Assembly (NCBI RefSeq): GCF_024497955.1
Contig: NZ_JANHKP010000024.1
Coordinates: 1 to 64,000, forward strand
Origin: Streptomyces sp. C10-9-1
GTDB lineage: Bacteria > Actinomycetota > Actinomycetes > Streptomycetales > Streptomycetaceae
Length of the DNA stretch: 64,000 nt
Reading direction: 5' to 3'
The position numbers and the translations under genes are program-made. Below, one piece after another: positions 52,598-62,526 of the stretch. The notes below the pieces were generated by a model that saw only the letters and a program-made list of their open reading frames with translations, was not told where the DNA came from and made no database searches. Numbering within the stretch: position 1 is the first letter of the stretch; each line of letters begins with the position of its first letter.

Positions 52598-52938
52598 CAC
52601 AGGGCCTCGCTTCCTCGAATCTCCCGCGCCGGGTGGGCAAGGGCTCACATGCACGAGAACGTCCTGGCACGGCCGGGCCTGCGCCCAGCCGGAGGGTGAT
52701 CTCATACAGAGGGCACAACCCTCATACGGCTCCGGCATGCGCACTGTTCAGCTTCACGTGGGCACCCGACGGAGCTGGTCCACCGAGAGCGGGGTCCGCC
52801 TCGACGCGTTCCGCTGGCTGCACCGCTACAACACCCGACGTCGCTCACCCGCTCCGGGCCGATCCGCCCGGTCGGCTCGCGGACCTTCGGGGCGATGTTG
52901 CCCATGACGGCCGGCGGACCCCCCGGCCGGGCGCGGCC
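52598..52938. other. Intergenic region
   Basis: About 340 bp with no supported gene between two minus-strand genes; it should carry the promoter of the ricin-fusion gene. Confidence 0.4.
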
Positions 52939-54231
52939 TCATGCGACGAGCAGCCCGATCCCGCCGAGGGTGTAGCCCATCATCAGGGCCAGCAGGGGGA
53001 TCTGGCCGGCCACGGCCCGGTCCGGGGGGAGGAGCCGTACCGACCGGTCGTGCGCGGCCACGACACCGAGGACGTGCCCCGTGACGACAGCGGTGACCTG
53101 CAGCGTGGCAAGGCCGTCGGGGCCGAGGGGTCCGTCCCGTGCGGCCACCGGGCCGTGACCCGCCGCCGTCATGACCGCACGCGGGCCCTCCGTGGTGAAC
53201 AGCGAGAAGTAGTGGGCGACGAGATAGCCCACGGCGATCGGCAGCAGTGAGTGGGCGAAAGCGGAGAGCGGCTGGGGCACCGGACCGGCGGTGAGGCGGA
53301 CGGCGCCCGCGCAGACACCGTAGAGAGCGGCGATGGCGACCACGGTCCCCACCAGCCCGAGGGAGGCTGTCGTGGTGGGGCCCACAGGCGAGGTCTGCAG
53401 CATGGCGATCCACGCAGGCGCGTCCGACACGCCGTCATAGGCGGTGCTGCCGAGCAGCACACACATGACGCCCACGAGCCCGGGCGCTTGGGGAGTGCCG
53501 TCCAGGCCCTGCAGCGGACTGCGCAGGACGAGCTGCCCGTCGGCCCTGCGCCCCAGCGGAGCCAGCCGGGCGAGGAGTGCGGAGTAGACGTCGAACGCGT
53601 CGCACCGGTCGAACCAGTGGCTGCCGAAGATCGCCGCCCCGGTCAGCTGTACGGCCGCGTAGGCCAGCAGGAAGAGGAGCAGGGCCGTTCTCGAGGTGGG
53701 GGAGGGGGAGGCCAACTCCAGCCACGTGAAGGCCAGCAGGCCGGCCGCCGCGGGCCAGTACCCGAGCCGCCGGGGCAGCCGTGCGCTTCCCCTGCGTGGA
53801 TCACGGCGCGCCGTCCGGCAGCCGAGAGCATGCAGCGTGCGCAGCGGGTTCAGCAGCCGCCACACCGGGCCGAACAGCAGTGACGCGGGTACGAGACCCA
53901 CCCAGAACAGGACGTAGACCATTGCGGGTGCCGGGTTGCGGTCGGCGTCGTCCGGGCCCAGCAGCAGATGAAGCAGCATCACGGCGGCAGCGGCGAGCCC
54001 CAGTCCCCGCGCCGCGCCGCGCAGGACGTGCGCTTGCGCCGCACGCTGCACCGGGACCGGCAGAGGGCGGCCGACGCGGTCGCCCCGGAAGCGGGGGGCC
54101 GGCCAGAGCAGTCCCAGGGCGAGGAAGGAGACGAGCAGCGCGGCGAAGGCTCCGGCGTATGCGTGGAAGGCGGAGACCGGCAGGTCGTGGCGGGCGCCGA
54201 CGCCGTGGGCGAGCGAGGTCAGGGCGTTCAC
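52939..54231 (-). CDS. Polytopic membrane protein
   Basis: The 430-residue protein has about ten membrane helices (AYAGAFAALLVSFLALGLLW, GLGLAAAAVMLLHLLLG, PAMVYVLFWVGLVPASLLFG, ALLLFLLAYAAVQLTGAAIF and others) and conserved-looking loops GPVWRLLNPLRTLH and GSHWFDRCDAFDVYSALLARLAP. It resembles actinobacterial proteins labelled fenitrothion hydrolase, although no hydrolase motif is evident. It is the last gene of a three-gene operon; its start overlaps the lipoprotein stop by four bases. Confidence 0.7.
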   Translation of the reverse strand: MNALTSLAHGVGARHDLPVSAFHAYAGAFAALLVSFLALGLLWPAPRFRGDRVGRPLPVPVQRAAQAHVLRGAARGLGLAAAAVMLLHLLLGPDDADRNPAPAMVYVLFWVGLVPASLLFGPVWRLLNPLRTLHALGCRTARRDPRRGSARLPRRLGYWPAAAGLLAFTWLELASPSPTSRTALLLFLLAYAAVQLTGAAIFGSHWFDRCDAFDVYSALLARLAPLGRRADGQLVLRSPLQGLDGTPQAPGLVGVMCVLLGSTAYDGVSDAPAWIAMLQTSPVGPTTTASLGLVGTVVAIAALYGVCAGAVRLTAGPVPQPLSAFAHSLLPIAVGYLVAHYFSLFTTEGPRAVMTAAGHGPVAARDGPLGPDGLATLQVTAVVTGHVLGVVAAHDRSVRLLPPDRAVAGQIPLLALMMGYTLGGIGLLVA

Positions 54232-55040
54232 CGGACGGCGAGCTGCGTCAGCACGAGGCCGGACCGGTGGGTCTCCACCTCGTACAGGCCCGACCGGTCC
54301 AGGAGCACCTCAAGGGTGGCGGTGCGGCCGGCCGTGAGCACGGCCGAGCGGTCCACTCCGTGGACGTGCAGTTCGTCGTCGGTGTCGCTGGTGACGTGGA
54401 GGGTGAGCCGTTCGCCCTTCCTCAGCTCGACGCGTCCGGGTTCCGGGCTGACGACACCTCCTGCGACGGTGATGTCGAGCGTCCTGCCGGCAGGCTTCTG
54501 TTCCTGGTCCGGCCCCGAGGACGGTGGCGCGGTACCGGACAGGGGCACGCTGTCCTGGACCGGTTCCCCGTCCAGAGCCCACACGGTGTGGTCGTCCGCG
54601 TGCAGCCTGACGGTGAGCATCTGCGAGCCGGCGGGTACGTCGGACGAGGGCAGATGATGCCGATCGCCGTACACCCGTGCGACCTCTGCGCCGTCCAGCA
54701 GCAGACGAGCGTGGCCGCTGCCCAGGACCGCCGCCCCGCCCACGCTGTCCGGGCTGAAGCGGAATCGTCGGACGTCGAGCCGGATGTTCCATCCGTCGTG
54801 CGTATCGGCCCGGACGGTCACGGTGACGGCGGGAGCGTCCTTGGCGGGCACCTGCCGGAGCCGCTCGTGACGGCTTTTGCCCTCGGCGGGCAGCAGCGTG
54901 CCTGCCGGGCCGGAGACCGTGTCGTGGTTCGTTCCCGGCCTGTGGTGGGTGTCGGGGCGCTCCGTGCACCCGCCGACGAGGACGAGAAGGCCAAGGATGC
55001 CGGCCGTCCCGAGCGCGCGGGCCGGTCGCCGCCCGCTCAC
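54228..55040 (-). CDS. Lipoprotein with cupredoxin-like C-terminal domain
   Basis: The 270-residue protein has a lipoprotein signal ending LVGGC (Cys25). The C-terminal 80 residues (LDITVAGGVVSPEPGRVELR, GERLTLHVTSDTDDELHVHG, then LDRSGLYEVETHRSGLVL) have the strand pattern of a cupredoxin-like fold, with His residues in ELHVHG and ETHRSG. The middle region includes RLLLDGAEVARVYGDRHHLP. GTG 55040 overlaps the previous stop (GTGA). It is co-translated with a beta-helix membrane protein and a polytopic membrane protein, so the three probably act together at the envelope, perhaps with a metal. Confidence 0.72.
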   Translation of the reverse strand: MSGRRPARALGTAGILGLLVLVGGCTERPDTHHRPGTNHDTVSGPAGTLLPAEGKSRHERLRQVPAKDAPAVTVTVRADTHDGWNIRLDVRRFRFSPDSVGGAAVLGSGHARLLLDGAEVARVYGDRHHLPSSDVPAGSQMLTVRLHADDHTVWALDGEPVQDSVPLSGTAPPSSGPDQEQKPAGRTLDITVAGGVVSPEPGRVELRKGERLTLHVTSDTDDELHVHGVDRSAVLTAGRTATLEVLLDRSGLYEVETHRSGLVLTQLAVR

Positions 55041-57088
55041 GGCATCACCCGGGCGGTGCGGCCAGGGGCCGCTCCGGAGGAAGATCCGGCGCCGGCCGGC
55101 CGGGCCGCGGCCACCACCGCCCAGACGACCCAGACCAGCCCCAGCAGGCCGCGCGGCCACGCCGGGCCGAGCGGTGTCCACGGGATCATGAGCACCGCCT
55201 GGTCGAAGGCGTCCAGCAGGGTCAGCAGGCCGAGCATCACGGTCGTCCAGCCGAAGAGGCGATGTGTGCTCCGCAGCGCGAGTCCGGTGACGGCCCACCA
55301 GGTCCCGAGCAGCAGCAGGGCGAGCGGCGGTACCACCGTCGGGGCGAGCGCGGTCGTCTCCCCGGCGACGTCCAGGGCCAGACCGGCCGCGCCGAGCGCG
55401 GTCACCGCGGTGACCCAGCGGTTCCGGCGCAGTCTGCGCCACCACAGCAGTCCACCGACCGCCGCGAGCACGACGGCGATGCCGAGAGCGAGCTGCACCT
55501 CGACGCGTTCGATCCCGCGGGCCCCGTACCAGTCGCAGCCCACGGGCAGCCGCCGTTCCCTGACGCTGTACTCGGAGCACACCATCAGCTGTGCGACCTT
55601 CACCGGTTCACCCACGATGCGGTGCGAACCGCCGGACACCGCCCCCGCCCTGTCGCCGCACCGCGGAAGGGTACGCGGGCTACTGCCCCGGACCTCCTGC
55701 CAGCAGTTGCCCCGTCCCTGGCCGTCCCACCAGACATCGGTCGCATTGGGGCGGGCCCTGCCGTCCTTCGTCGTGCCGAGGCGGTTGGCGTGGAAGCGGT
55801 TGTGGTGCGAGGTGTCGGCCTGCCGCGACCAGGCTTCCTCGCCGCGGACGAACGCGGGGACGGCGTTGAGGTGGAACGCGGTCCGCCGGTGTCCGTAGAC
55901 CCAGTTGTCCTCGAAGACGTTCCAGTTCCCTCCCGCCACCAGGACTCCGGTGCCGGGCGGCACCGACGTCTGGGGACAGACGACGCCCCGCTCGTAGCCC
56001 CGCTCGGCGGGCGGCCGGTCGCACGTGCCGTCCTTCACATATCGGTAGTAGTCCTGGTTGTTGTCGTGGATGAGGTTGCGTTCGAACCTGGCGTGGTTCT
56101 GCGGAAGGCCCGGGTGACCGGGGAACGCACTGTCCATCGAGGCGCCGGCCATGTTGTTGTCGAACTCGTTGTCATGGGCCCAGACCGAGTCGCCGGCGGT
56201 CCCCGAGTAGCCGAGCAGGTTGTGGTGGCTGCGGCAGCCGGTGATCTCGATCGAGTAGCGCGGTACGTCGTAGCCGCGCCCGGCGTTGATGTCCGAGGCG
56301 CTGCCCGGGTAGATCCCCGAGTCACCGTTCCCGTACGACTCGCAGTCGCGGTACAGGCCGTGGTCGCTGGCGAAGGTGAGGAAACCGTACTCGTCGTTCC
56401 AGCGGGTGAGTACGGTGTCGATGACGAAGCCGTCGACTCCCAGTACGTACAGCGAGTTGAAGGTGGTGCGCTGGGCGGTGAAGTTTCGGAGGTAGATGCC
56501 GTCGGAGCCGTCCGCGCGGATCGCGTTGAGCTTGCGGTAGCCGGCGTCCACGACGACGTCACGAGGGTCCGCCCCGGTGCCTTCGATCTGCAGGTCCTGC
56601 TTCCCGAGAACGGCAACGAGATTCTGGTTGTGGGGGCACTGCTTCTGCTGCGCGTAGGACAGCACCTGGTAACCCAGCGCCGCCCTGGGGGCCTTGAGCC
56701 GGGCACACCTGCCCGTCGGCTCCGGCTGCGAGGGCTCCTCCTCGTAGCGCCCGGGCAGGACGGCGATGGTCGTTCCCGGCCTGTCGGCCGCATCCACCGC
56801 CTGCTGCAGGTGCCGGAAGCCGTCACGCTCGCAGCGCTCGTACAGCCGCAGGTTGCGCTCCCGCAGTGCCGCCGGGAACCGGGCGATGCGCTGCTCGAAG
56901 TCCGTCCTTCCGGTCTTGCAGACCAGCAGGTCCGGCTCACCCTCGCGGTAGACGGGTACGCTGCCCGATCCGTCGGGGAAGGCGACCTCACGTTCTTCGT
57001 GGGCCTGTGCACCCGGTGGCGCGCCCAGGAGAACCGCGCCTGCCGTGCAGAGTCCCACCAGCATTCGACGTGTCCACGTCATTAGCAT
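55037..57088 (-). CDS. Right-handed beta-helix protein with C-terminal membrane helices
   Basis: The 683-residue product has a signal peptide (MLVGLCTAGAVLLGAPPGAQA), an extracellular parallel beta-helix (about 90-470) with repeats such as GIYLRNFTAQRTTFNSLYVL, GFVIDTVLTRWNDEYGFLTF, GLYRDCESYGNGDSGIYPGS and SVWAHDNEFDNNMAGASMDS, and five membrane helices at the C-terminus. This resembles NosD/CASH-type carbohydrate- or surface-binding proteins anchored in the membrane. ATG 57088 or 57082 fits the signal peptide; neither has a strong ribosome binding site. First gene of the three-gene envelope operon. Confidence 0.76.
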   Translation of the reverse strand: MLMTWTRRMLVGLCTAGAVLLGAPPGAQAHEEREVAFPDGSGSVPVYREGEPDLLVCKTGRTDFEQRIARFPAALRERNLRLYERCERDGFRHLQQAVDAADRPGTTIAVLPGRYEEEPSQPEPTGRCARLKAPRAALGYQVLSYAQQKQCPHNQNLVAVLGKQDLQIEGTGADPRDVVVDAGYRKLNAIRADGSDGIYLRNFTAQRTTFNSLYVLGVDGFVIDTVLTRWNDEYGFLTFASDHGLYRDCESYGNGDSGIYPGSASDINAGRGYDVPRYSIEITGCRSHHNLLGYSGTAGDSVWAHDNEFDNNMAGASMDSAFPGHPGLPQNHARFERNLIHDNNQDYYRYVKDGTCDRPPAERGYERGVVCPQTSVPPGTGVLVAGGNWNVFEDNWVYGHRRTAFHLNAVPAFVRGEEAWSRQADTSHHNRFHANRLGTTKDGRARPNATDVWWDGQGRGNCWQEVRGSSPRTLPRCGDRAGAVSGGSHRIVGEPVKVAQLMVCSEYSVRERRLPVGCDWYGARGIERVEVQLALGIAVVLAAVGGLLWWRRLRRNRWVTAVTALGAAGLALDVAGETTALAPTVVPPLALLLLGTWWAVTGLALRSTHRLFGWTTVMLGLLTLLDAFDQAVLMIPWTPLGPAWPRGLLGLVWVVWAVVAAARPAGAGSSSGAAPGRTARVMP

Positions 57089-57195
57089 GGCGTGCAAGCT
57101 AGCGCTTGATCCGTGTACAGGGAAGGCGTCCTGTGGTCGAAGACGTCGGCGCGGCGGGGCGCGACGGCCGCGCCGTCCTCCCGGGGCCGTCCGCC

Positions 57196-57451
57196 CCGGC
57201 CGGGGCGACGAAGCAAGGGCATCGCGCACACGATTCCCGAGCGGGCCGACCAGGTCCGCAACCGGGCCCGGCGAGGCAGCCGGGGAGGCCGCCCGTCGGC
57301 CTTCGACCGCGAGGTCTACAAGCACCGCAACGTTGTTGAGCGGTGCTTCAACCGCTTGAAGCAGTGGCGCGGGATCGCCCCCCGCTACGACAAGACCGCC
57401 CAGTCCTACGAAGCAACCGTCGCACTCGCGTCACTCCTGATGTGGGCGTGA
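57196..57451 (+). pseudogene. C-terminal remnant of an IS5-family transposase
   Basis: The frame ending at 57451 reads IAHTIPERADQVRNRARRGS, FDREVYKHRNVVERCFNRLK and QWRGIAPRYDKTAQSYEATV, the C-terminal DDE segment (with the catalytic Glu in VVERCFNRLK) of IS5-type transposases. The N-terminal two thirds and terminal repeats are missing. Confidence 0.78.
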
Positions 57452-57792
57452 CATTTGACGACAGAACCTAGGAGGCGACACGGGTCTGTTTGCGCCGTCG
57501 GCGTAGGGCACGCTGGGCTTGGGCGCGCGCATTTGAACCCAGCCTCGGTGGCGGGGTAGGGCCCGGGGCTGTCGTCGGTGGTCCGGTCGGTGGGCAGCTG
57601 CGGCTCCGCGATCATGTGGCCGGTCCCTGTGCTCTGTTGCAACCCGGTGCAATCCAGGTACGGGCCTGCCGTGCCGAGCAGGTGGTGACGGGTGGCCAGG
57701 AACCGCCTGGGCCTTGGTGGTCGTCTCCTGGCATGCTGGTTGATCTTGTTTTGGTTGAGGTGTTTTGCTGCGTAGCTGGGGGCTGTTGCGTC
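57452..57792. other. Upstream region of the Rhs toxin gene
   Basis: About 340 bp without a supported gene; it probably contains the promoter of the Rhs gene and further IS debris. Confidence 0.4.
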
Positions 57793-60700
57793 GTGGGTTA
57801 CACGATTCCTGAGGGCGTCGACACGATGCTCGACATCGTGGGTGTGGGCTGGCCGAACGTCGACGAGGACGCCTACCGGGACATGGCGGTCTCCTTGCGC
57901 GAGTTCGCCGACGACGCAGACGACGACGCGGGGACCGCGTACGGGCACGTACAGATGCTGCTCTCGTCCGGGCAGAGCGAGTCGCTGACGGCTCTGGACG
58001 AGCACTGGTCGAAAGTACAGGGCAAGCACAAGGATCTGGCGAAGGCAGCCCGCCTCGTCGCCGGCGCCCTGGACCGGGTGGCGGACATCATCGTCGCCCG
58101 GAAGATCGCCGCGGTGGGCGAACTGGCGGACCTGTGTGCGACGGTGGGCATCACGTTGGCGTTCGCGCCGGTGACGGCCGGCCTGTCGACGCTGCTCGCC
58201 GGAGCCAAGATCGCCGCCACCCGCATTGCCTTCAAGCGGATCCTGAAGGAGATGGCGGAGGCGGCCGTGGCAGAGATCGTCGCCACGCTCACCGAGCCCG
58301 CTGTCGCCGCGATCGAGAACATCGTCGCGGACCTGGCGATCCAGACGGCGATGAATGTCGCCGGTGTGCAGGACGGCTACAACACCGACCAGACCGTGCA
58401 GGCCGGAAAGGACGGACTGCAGCTCAACTCCGCACACGGGGCCACCCGCCCGGGCGCTGCTGGCGGTCCGGAGATCGACCACGCCGCCCACGGCAAGGCA
58501 GGCCTGCACCTGGCCAACGTGCAGGTCTCCATGCGAAACAGAGCCGGCAGCAAGCTCGGCAAGGCCAAGGGCCATCACGGGCGCGCCAAGGGCAAGGACT
58601 CGCTGACCGCGGTCCTCGACACCACCATCGAAGGCGTCACGGAGAAACTCACCAAGGCACTGAACGACCTCGGAGACCACGTCGGCAAGAAGGTACCCGA
58701 CGCCATCACCAAGGGCTCCAAGACCCACAAGGACACCGACCAGGATGTCCGCGACCGCGTCAAGAGGATCGCAGCCAAGGATGGCAAGGATGAAGGTGAC
58801 CTGGGTGGCAAGAAGGGCGGAGCGGAGCCCGGACGGGGCCGGGGCGGAGCGGACGACAAGCGGTCCAAGCCTGACCGCTTGGACAGCGCCAAGGACGATG
58901 CACGCCGCAACGGCATCCCGCTGAAGAAGAAGACGTGCAAGAACGACCCGGTCGACGTCGCCACCGGCGAGGTGACTCTGCCCCAGACGGACCTGTCACT
59001 GGCCGGTGTTCTCCCCTTTGTCCTGCGCCGTACTCACCTCTCCGAATACCGCTGGGGCCGCTGGTATGGCCGCAGTTGGGCCTCCACCCTGGACGAACGC
59101 ATCGAGCTCGACGCCAAGGCCCAGAGCGCGATATGGGCGCGCGAGGACGGTTCACTGCTCATCTATCCTCGGCTGCCGGCCCCGGACGACGCGGTAGGGG
59201 TCCTGCCCATAGAAGGTCCCCATCTGCCCCTGACCTGCAGCGGACAGGACAACGAGTCCACTACTTACCGCATCTCCGATCCAATATCGGGCCTGACGCG
59301 GTACTTCACCGGCAGCCCCTACGGCGCGTCCTCCGCCTACTGGCTGAGTGAGGTGGAGGACCGGAACCACAACGGTGTCACCTTCATACGCCGCAGTGAC
59401 GGGGCCCCGGTCAGGGTGATGCACGACGGCGGATATCAGGTCGCTCTGCGAGTCAAGGACGATCGAATATCCGAGCTCTCGCTGCGAACACCCGAGGGGC
59501 CGGTCACCGTGCGACGCTTCGGCTACGACCGTGAGGGCATCCTGAACGAGGTTTTCAACTCCTCTGATGCTCCCTTGCAGTTCGCCTACGACACCGAGGG
59601 GCGCATCACGTCCTGGACCGACCGTAACGGTTCCACTTTTCAGTATGTCTACGACGCCCAGGGGCGGGTCGTGCGTACGATCGGTCCCGAAGGGTTCCTG
59701 TCCTCGACATTCGTGTACGAGGAGATACCCGAGACGGGCCGCCGGATCACTCGATACACGGACTCCACCGGAGCCACCACCGTCTTCCAGATCGACGAAC
59801 GGCTTCAGGTCGTCGCGGAAACCGATCCCCTCGGAAACACCACACGCTTCGACTTCGACCCGCAGGATCGGATACGGGCCCAGACCGACGCACTGGGGCG
59901 TTCCACCCACTTCCAACGCGATGAGCGCGGCAATCTCATCGGCTTGATCGCGCCGGACGGGGTGCGGACCACCGCCACCTACAACGAGCTGAATCTCCCA
60001 GAAACGATCACTGAGCGCGCCGGGGCTGCTCGCAGCTACGGCTACGACGACCGCGGAAACCTGACGGCAGCGGTCGATCTCGCGGGCGGGCGCACGACGT
60101 ACGCATATGACGAACGTGGCCACTTGCGGCTCGTGCGGGATGCTCTCGGCGTCACCACGCACCTCACCACCGATGCCGCTGGTCTCCCGGCGCAGATCAC
60201 ACGGCCGGACGGGTCGGCCGTGCGGTGCACGCGTGATGCTTTCGGGCGGGTAACCGAGGTCGTCGATGCCGTCGGGGGCATCGTGAGGCAGGGCTGGAGC
60301 GTGGAAGGACAGCTCATCTGGAGGGAGCTCCCCGATGGCAGCCGTGAGGAATGGACCTGGGACGGCGAGGGCAACCTCGTGTCGCACACCGACCGGATGG
60401 GACGCACCACCACGCATTCCCACGGCCACTTCGACCTGCTGCAGGCCACCCGCACGGGCGAGGACAGCGGCTACCGCTTCACCCACGACACTCAGCTGCG
60501 GCTGACGCAGGTCACCAACGCAGACGGCCTCGTGTGGGAGTACACCTACGATGCCGCAGGCAGGCTCATTGCCGAGAACGATTTCGACGGCCGCACTCTG
60601 ACATACGAACGCGACCCTGTCGGGCACATCGTCCGGCGGACGAACGCCGCCGGCCAGAGCATCAGGTTCGACCGTGACGCCCTCGGCCGCGTCACTCACA

Positions 60701-62511
60701 TCAGGCACGACGACGGCTCGACCTCGTCGATTGTCCATGACGACAGCGGCCACGTCTCGCAGATCGCGAACGCGCACTCCCGCATCGAACTGGCTAGAGA
60801 TCCCGCGGGGCGCATCGTCGCCGAGACGGTCAACGGCGCCACCATGTCCTTCAGCTACGACGCTCTTGGGCGCCGTACCGGCAGACGCACCCCTTCTGGC
60901 GCCGAAAGCCGTCTGGAGTACGGAGTGGCAGGTCTGGCTTCCCTCAGCGTCGGCGACCACGTCTTCACCTTCGAACGGGATGCGCTCGGCCGCGAGACCG
61001 CACGGACCGTCGACGATGCTCTGGAGCTGCGGCAGCACTGGGACCCGGTCGGCCGGCTGACCCATATGACACTGGCCAGCACCAGCCAGCCGCCCCTCCT
61101 GCGAAAAAGCTTCACCTACCAAGCCGACGGCGTCCCCACGGGCATCGAGGACAGCCTGAACGGGCTCCGCACGATCGCTCTGGATGCCGCCAGCCGCGTG
61201 CGGGAAGTCCAAGCCCGTGGCTGGACGGAGCAATACGCCTACAACGCTGCCGGCGACCAAAGCCGCACGGCCCTCCCAGCCCAGGCACCGGGCCAGTCGG
61301 CCGCCGGACAACGGCGCTACGAAGGCACACGCCTGGTTCGGGCGGGACGCACCCGCTACAGCTACGACGCACAGGGGCGCCTCACGCTGCGCAGGACGAA
61401 AACCCTCAGCGGTGCGACCCTCGCCTGGCACTTCCAATGGGACGCGGAGGACCGGCTCACCCTCGTGCAGACCCCCGAAGGGACTCGCTGGCGCTACCTC
61501 TACGACGCTCTCGGACGCCGTCTGGCCAAGCAGCGCCTCGACCAAGACGGACAGGTCGCACACGCGACGACGTTCCGATGGGATGGCGCTCAGCTGGCCG
61601 AGCAGCACGGCGAGGGCGCCACGTTGGTGTGGGACTACGCCGGAGGGCGGCCACTGAGCCAGCGTGAGATGAAGACCGACGGCACGCAGCAGGAAGTCGA
61701 CCGCCGCTTCTTCGCGATCATCACCGACCTGGTGGGTAGCCCCACCGAGCTGGTCTCGGCCGACGGAACCCTGGCCTGGCACGCCCGCAGCACCACCTGG
61801 GGAGCCACCCAGTGGAACAAGAACAGCACCGCCTACACGCCGCTGCGCTACCCGGGCCAGTACTTCGACCCCGAGACAGGTCTGCACTACAACTTCAACC
61901 GTTACTACGACCCCGAGGTCGGCAGATACCTTTCACCCGACCCGCTGGGCATCGCTCCCTCGATCAACCCCTACTCCTACGTCGTCAACCCGTTCGTCCT
62001 GGCGGACCCGCTCGGGCTTGCGGGCTGCGAGCCGGACCCCACCTGGGGAGGCCAAGTCAGGTGGGTGCGAGACGAGCACGGCCGTCCCTACGAGATGCAC
62101 GCCGTCATCACCCGCCACATGCTCGACGAAGGCACCCACGCCCGGAACTCGATCATCCCGCCCGGATACCAGTCGGACAAGGGACAGGCCCGTGGGCACA
62201 TGCTCGCCCGACAGCTCGGCGGGTCCGGCGACATCGACGACAACCTGTTCACCATCTCCCAGAACCCGACGAACACACCAAAGATGAGCATGTTCGAACA
62301 GCGCGTGTACGACGCTGTCGACGACCATGATGTCGTCCACTACAGCGTGTACCTGGAGTACGTGAACGATGACCCCGACTCACCTCCCAAATCCATCCAA
62401 CTCGAAGCTTTCGGCACCAAAAAGGACAGAGATGGCAATCTCCTGTTCGACGAGGGGACCATCCTTAACAACCCAGCCCACGATGAGCCCCGCCCCCGAC
62501 GTCGCCCCTAG
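57793..62511 (+). CDS. Rhs/YD-repeat polymorphic toxin with NS-type nuclease tip
   Basis: The 1572-residue protein begins with a WXG-like helical domain (about 1-200; GYTIPEGVDTMLDIVGVGWP, YRDMAVSLREFADDADDDA). A DUF6531-type segment starts near residue 381 (CKNDPVDVATGEVTLPQTDL). YD/Rhs repeats fill about 560-1370. The Rhs core ends YLSPDPLGIAPSINPYSYVV and ADPLGLAG near 1410. The last 160 residues form the toxin: RGHMLARQLGGSGDIDDNLF and NPTNTPKMSMFEQRVYDAV match the DNA/RNA non-specific endonuclease (NS_2) type. GTG 57793 is chosen because MGYTIPEGVDTMLD is the usual start of this group. The immunity gene follows after 15 bp. Confidence 0.87.
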   Translation: MGYTIPEGVDTMLDIVGVGWPNVDEDAYRDMAVSLREFADDADDDAGTAYGHVQMLLSSGQSESLTALDEHWSKVQGKHKDLAKAARLVAGALDRVADIIVARKIAAVGELADLCATVGITLAFAPVTAGLSTLLAGAKIAATRIAFKRILKEMAEAAVAEIVATLTEPAVAAIENIVADLAIQTAMNVAGVQDGYNTDQTVQAGKDGLQLNSAHGATRPGAAGGPEIDHAAHGKAGLHLANVQVSMRNRAGSKLGKAKGHHGRAKGKDSLTAVLDTTIEGVTEKLTKALNDLGDHVGKKVPDAITKGSKTHKDTDQDVRDRVKRIAAKDGKDEGDLGGKKGGAEPGRGRGGADDKRSKPDRLDSAKDDARRNGIPLKKKTCKNDPVDVATGEVTLPQTDLSLAGVLPFVLRRTHLSEYRWGRWYGRSWASTLDERIELDAKAQSAIWAREDGSLLIYPRLPAPDDAVGVLPIEGPHLPLTCSGQDNESTTYRISDPISGLTRYFTGSPYGASSAYWLSEVEDRNHNGVTFIRRSDGAPVRVMHDGGYQVALRVKDDRISELSLRTPEGPVTVRRFGYDREGILNEVFNSSDAPLQFAYDTEGRITSWTDRNGSTFQYVYDAQGRVVRTIGPEGFLSSTFVYEEIPETGRRITRYTDSTGATTVFQIDERLQVVAETDPLGNTTRFDFDPQDRIRAQTDALGRSTHFQRDERGNLIGLIAPDGVRTTATYNELNLPETITERAGAARSYGYDDRGNLTAAVDLAGGRTTYAYDERGHLRLVRDALGVTTHLTTDAAGLPAQITRPDGSAVRCTRDAFGRVTEVVDAVGGIVRQGWSVEGQLIWRELPDGSREEWTWDGEGNLVSHTDRMGRTTTHSHGHFDLLQATRTGEDSGYRFTHDTQLRLTQVTNADGLVWEYTYDAAGRLIAENDFDGRTLTYERDPVGHIVRRTNAAGQSIRFDRDALGRVTHIRHDDGSTSSIVHDDSGHVSQIANAHSRIELARDPAGRIVAETVNGATMSFSYDALGRRTGRRTPSGAESRLEYGVAGLASLSVGDHVFTFERDALGRETARTVDDALELRQHWDPVGRLTHMTLASTSQPPLLRKSFTYQADGVPTGIEDSLNGLRTIALDAASRVREVQARGWTEQYAYNAAGDQSRTALPAQAPGQSAAGQRRYEGTRLVRAGRTRYSYDAQGRLTLRRTKTLSGATLAWHFQWDAEDRLTLVQTPEGTRWRYLYDALGRRLAKQRLDQDGQVAHATTFRWDGAQLAEQHGEGATLVWDYAGGRPLSQREMKTDGTQQEVDRRFFAIITDLVGSPTELVSADGTLAWHARSTTWGATQWNKNSTAYTPLRYPGQYFDPETGLHYNFNRYYDPEVGRYLSPDPLGIAPSINPYSYVVNPFVLADPLGLAGCEPDPTWGGQVRWVRDEHGRPYEMHAVITRHMLDEGTHARNSIIPPGYQSDKGQARGHMLARQLGGSGDIDDNLFTISQNPTNTPKMSMFEQRVYDAVDDHDVVHYSVYLEYVNDDPDSPPKSIQLEAFGTKKDRDGNLLFDEGTILNNPAHDEPRPRRRP

Positions 62512-62526
62512 CCGCCCAGGAATCCG

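Noticed and set aside
59152-61887. A 911-codon open frame on the minus strand
   Set aside because: It is antisense to the Rhs repeats and arises from GC-rich codons of that gene.
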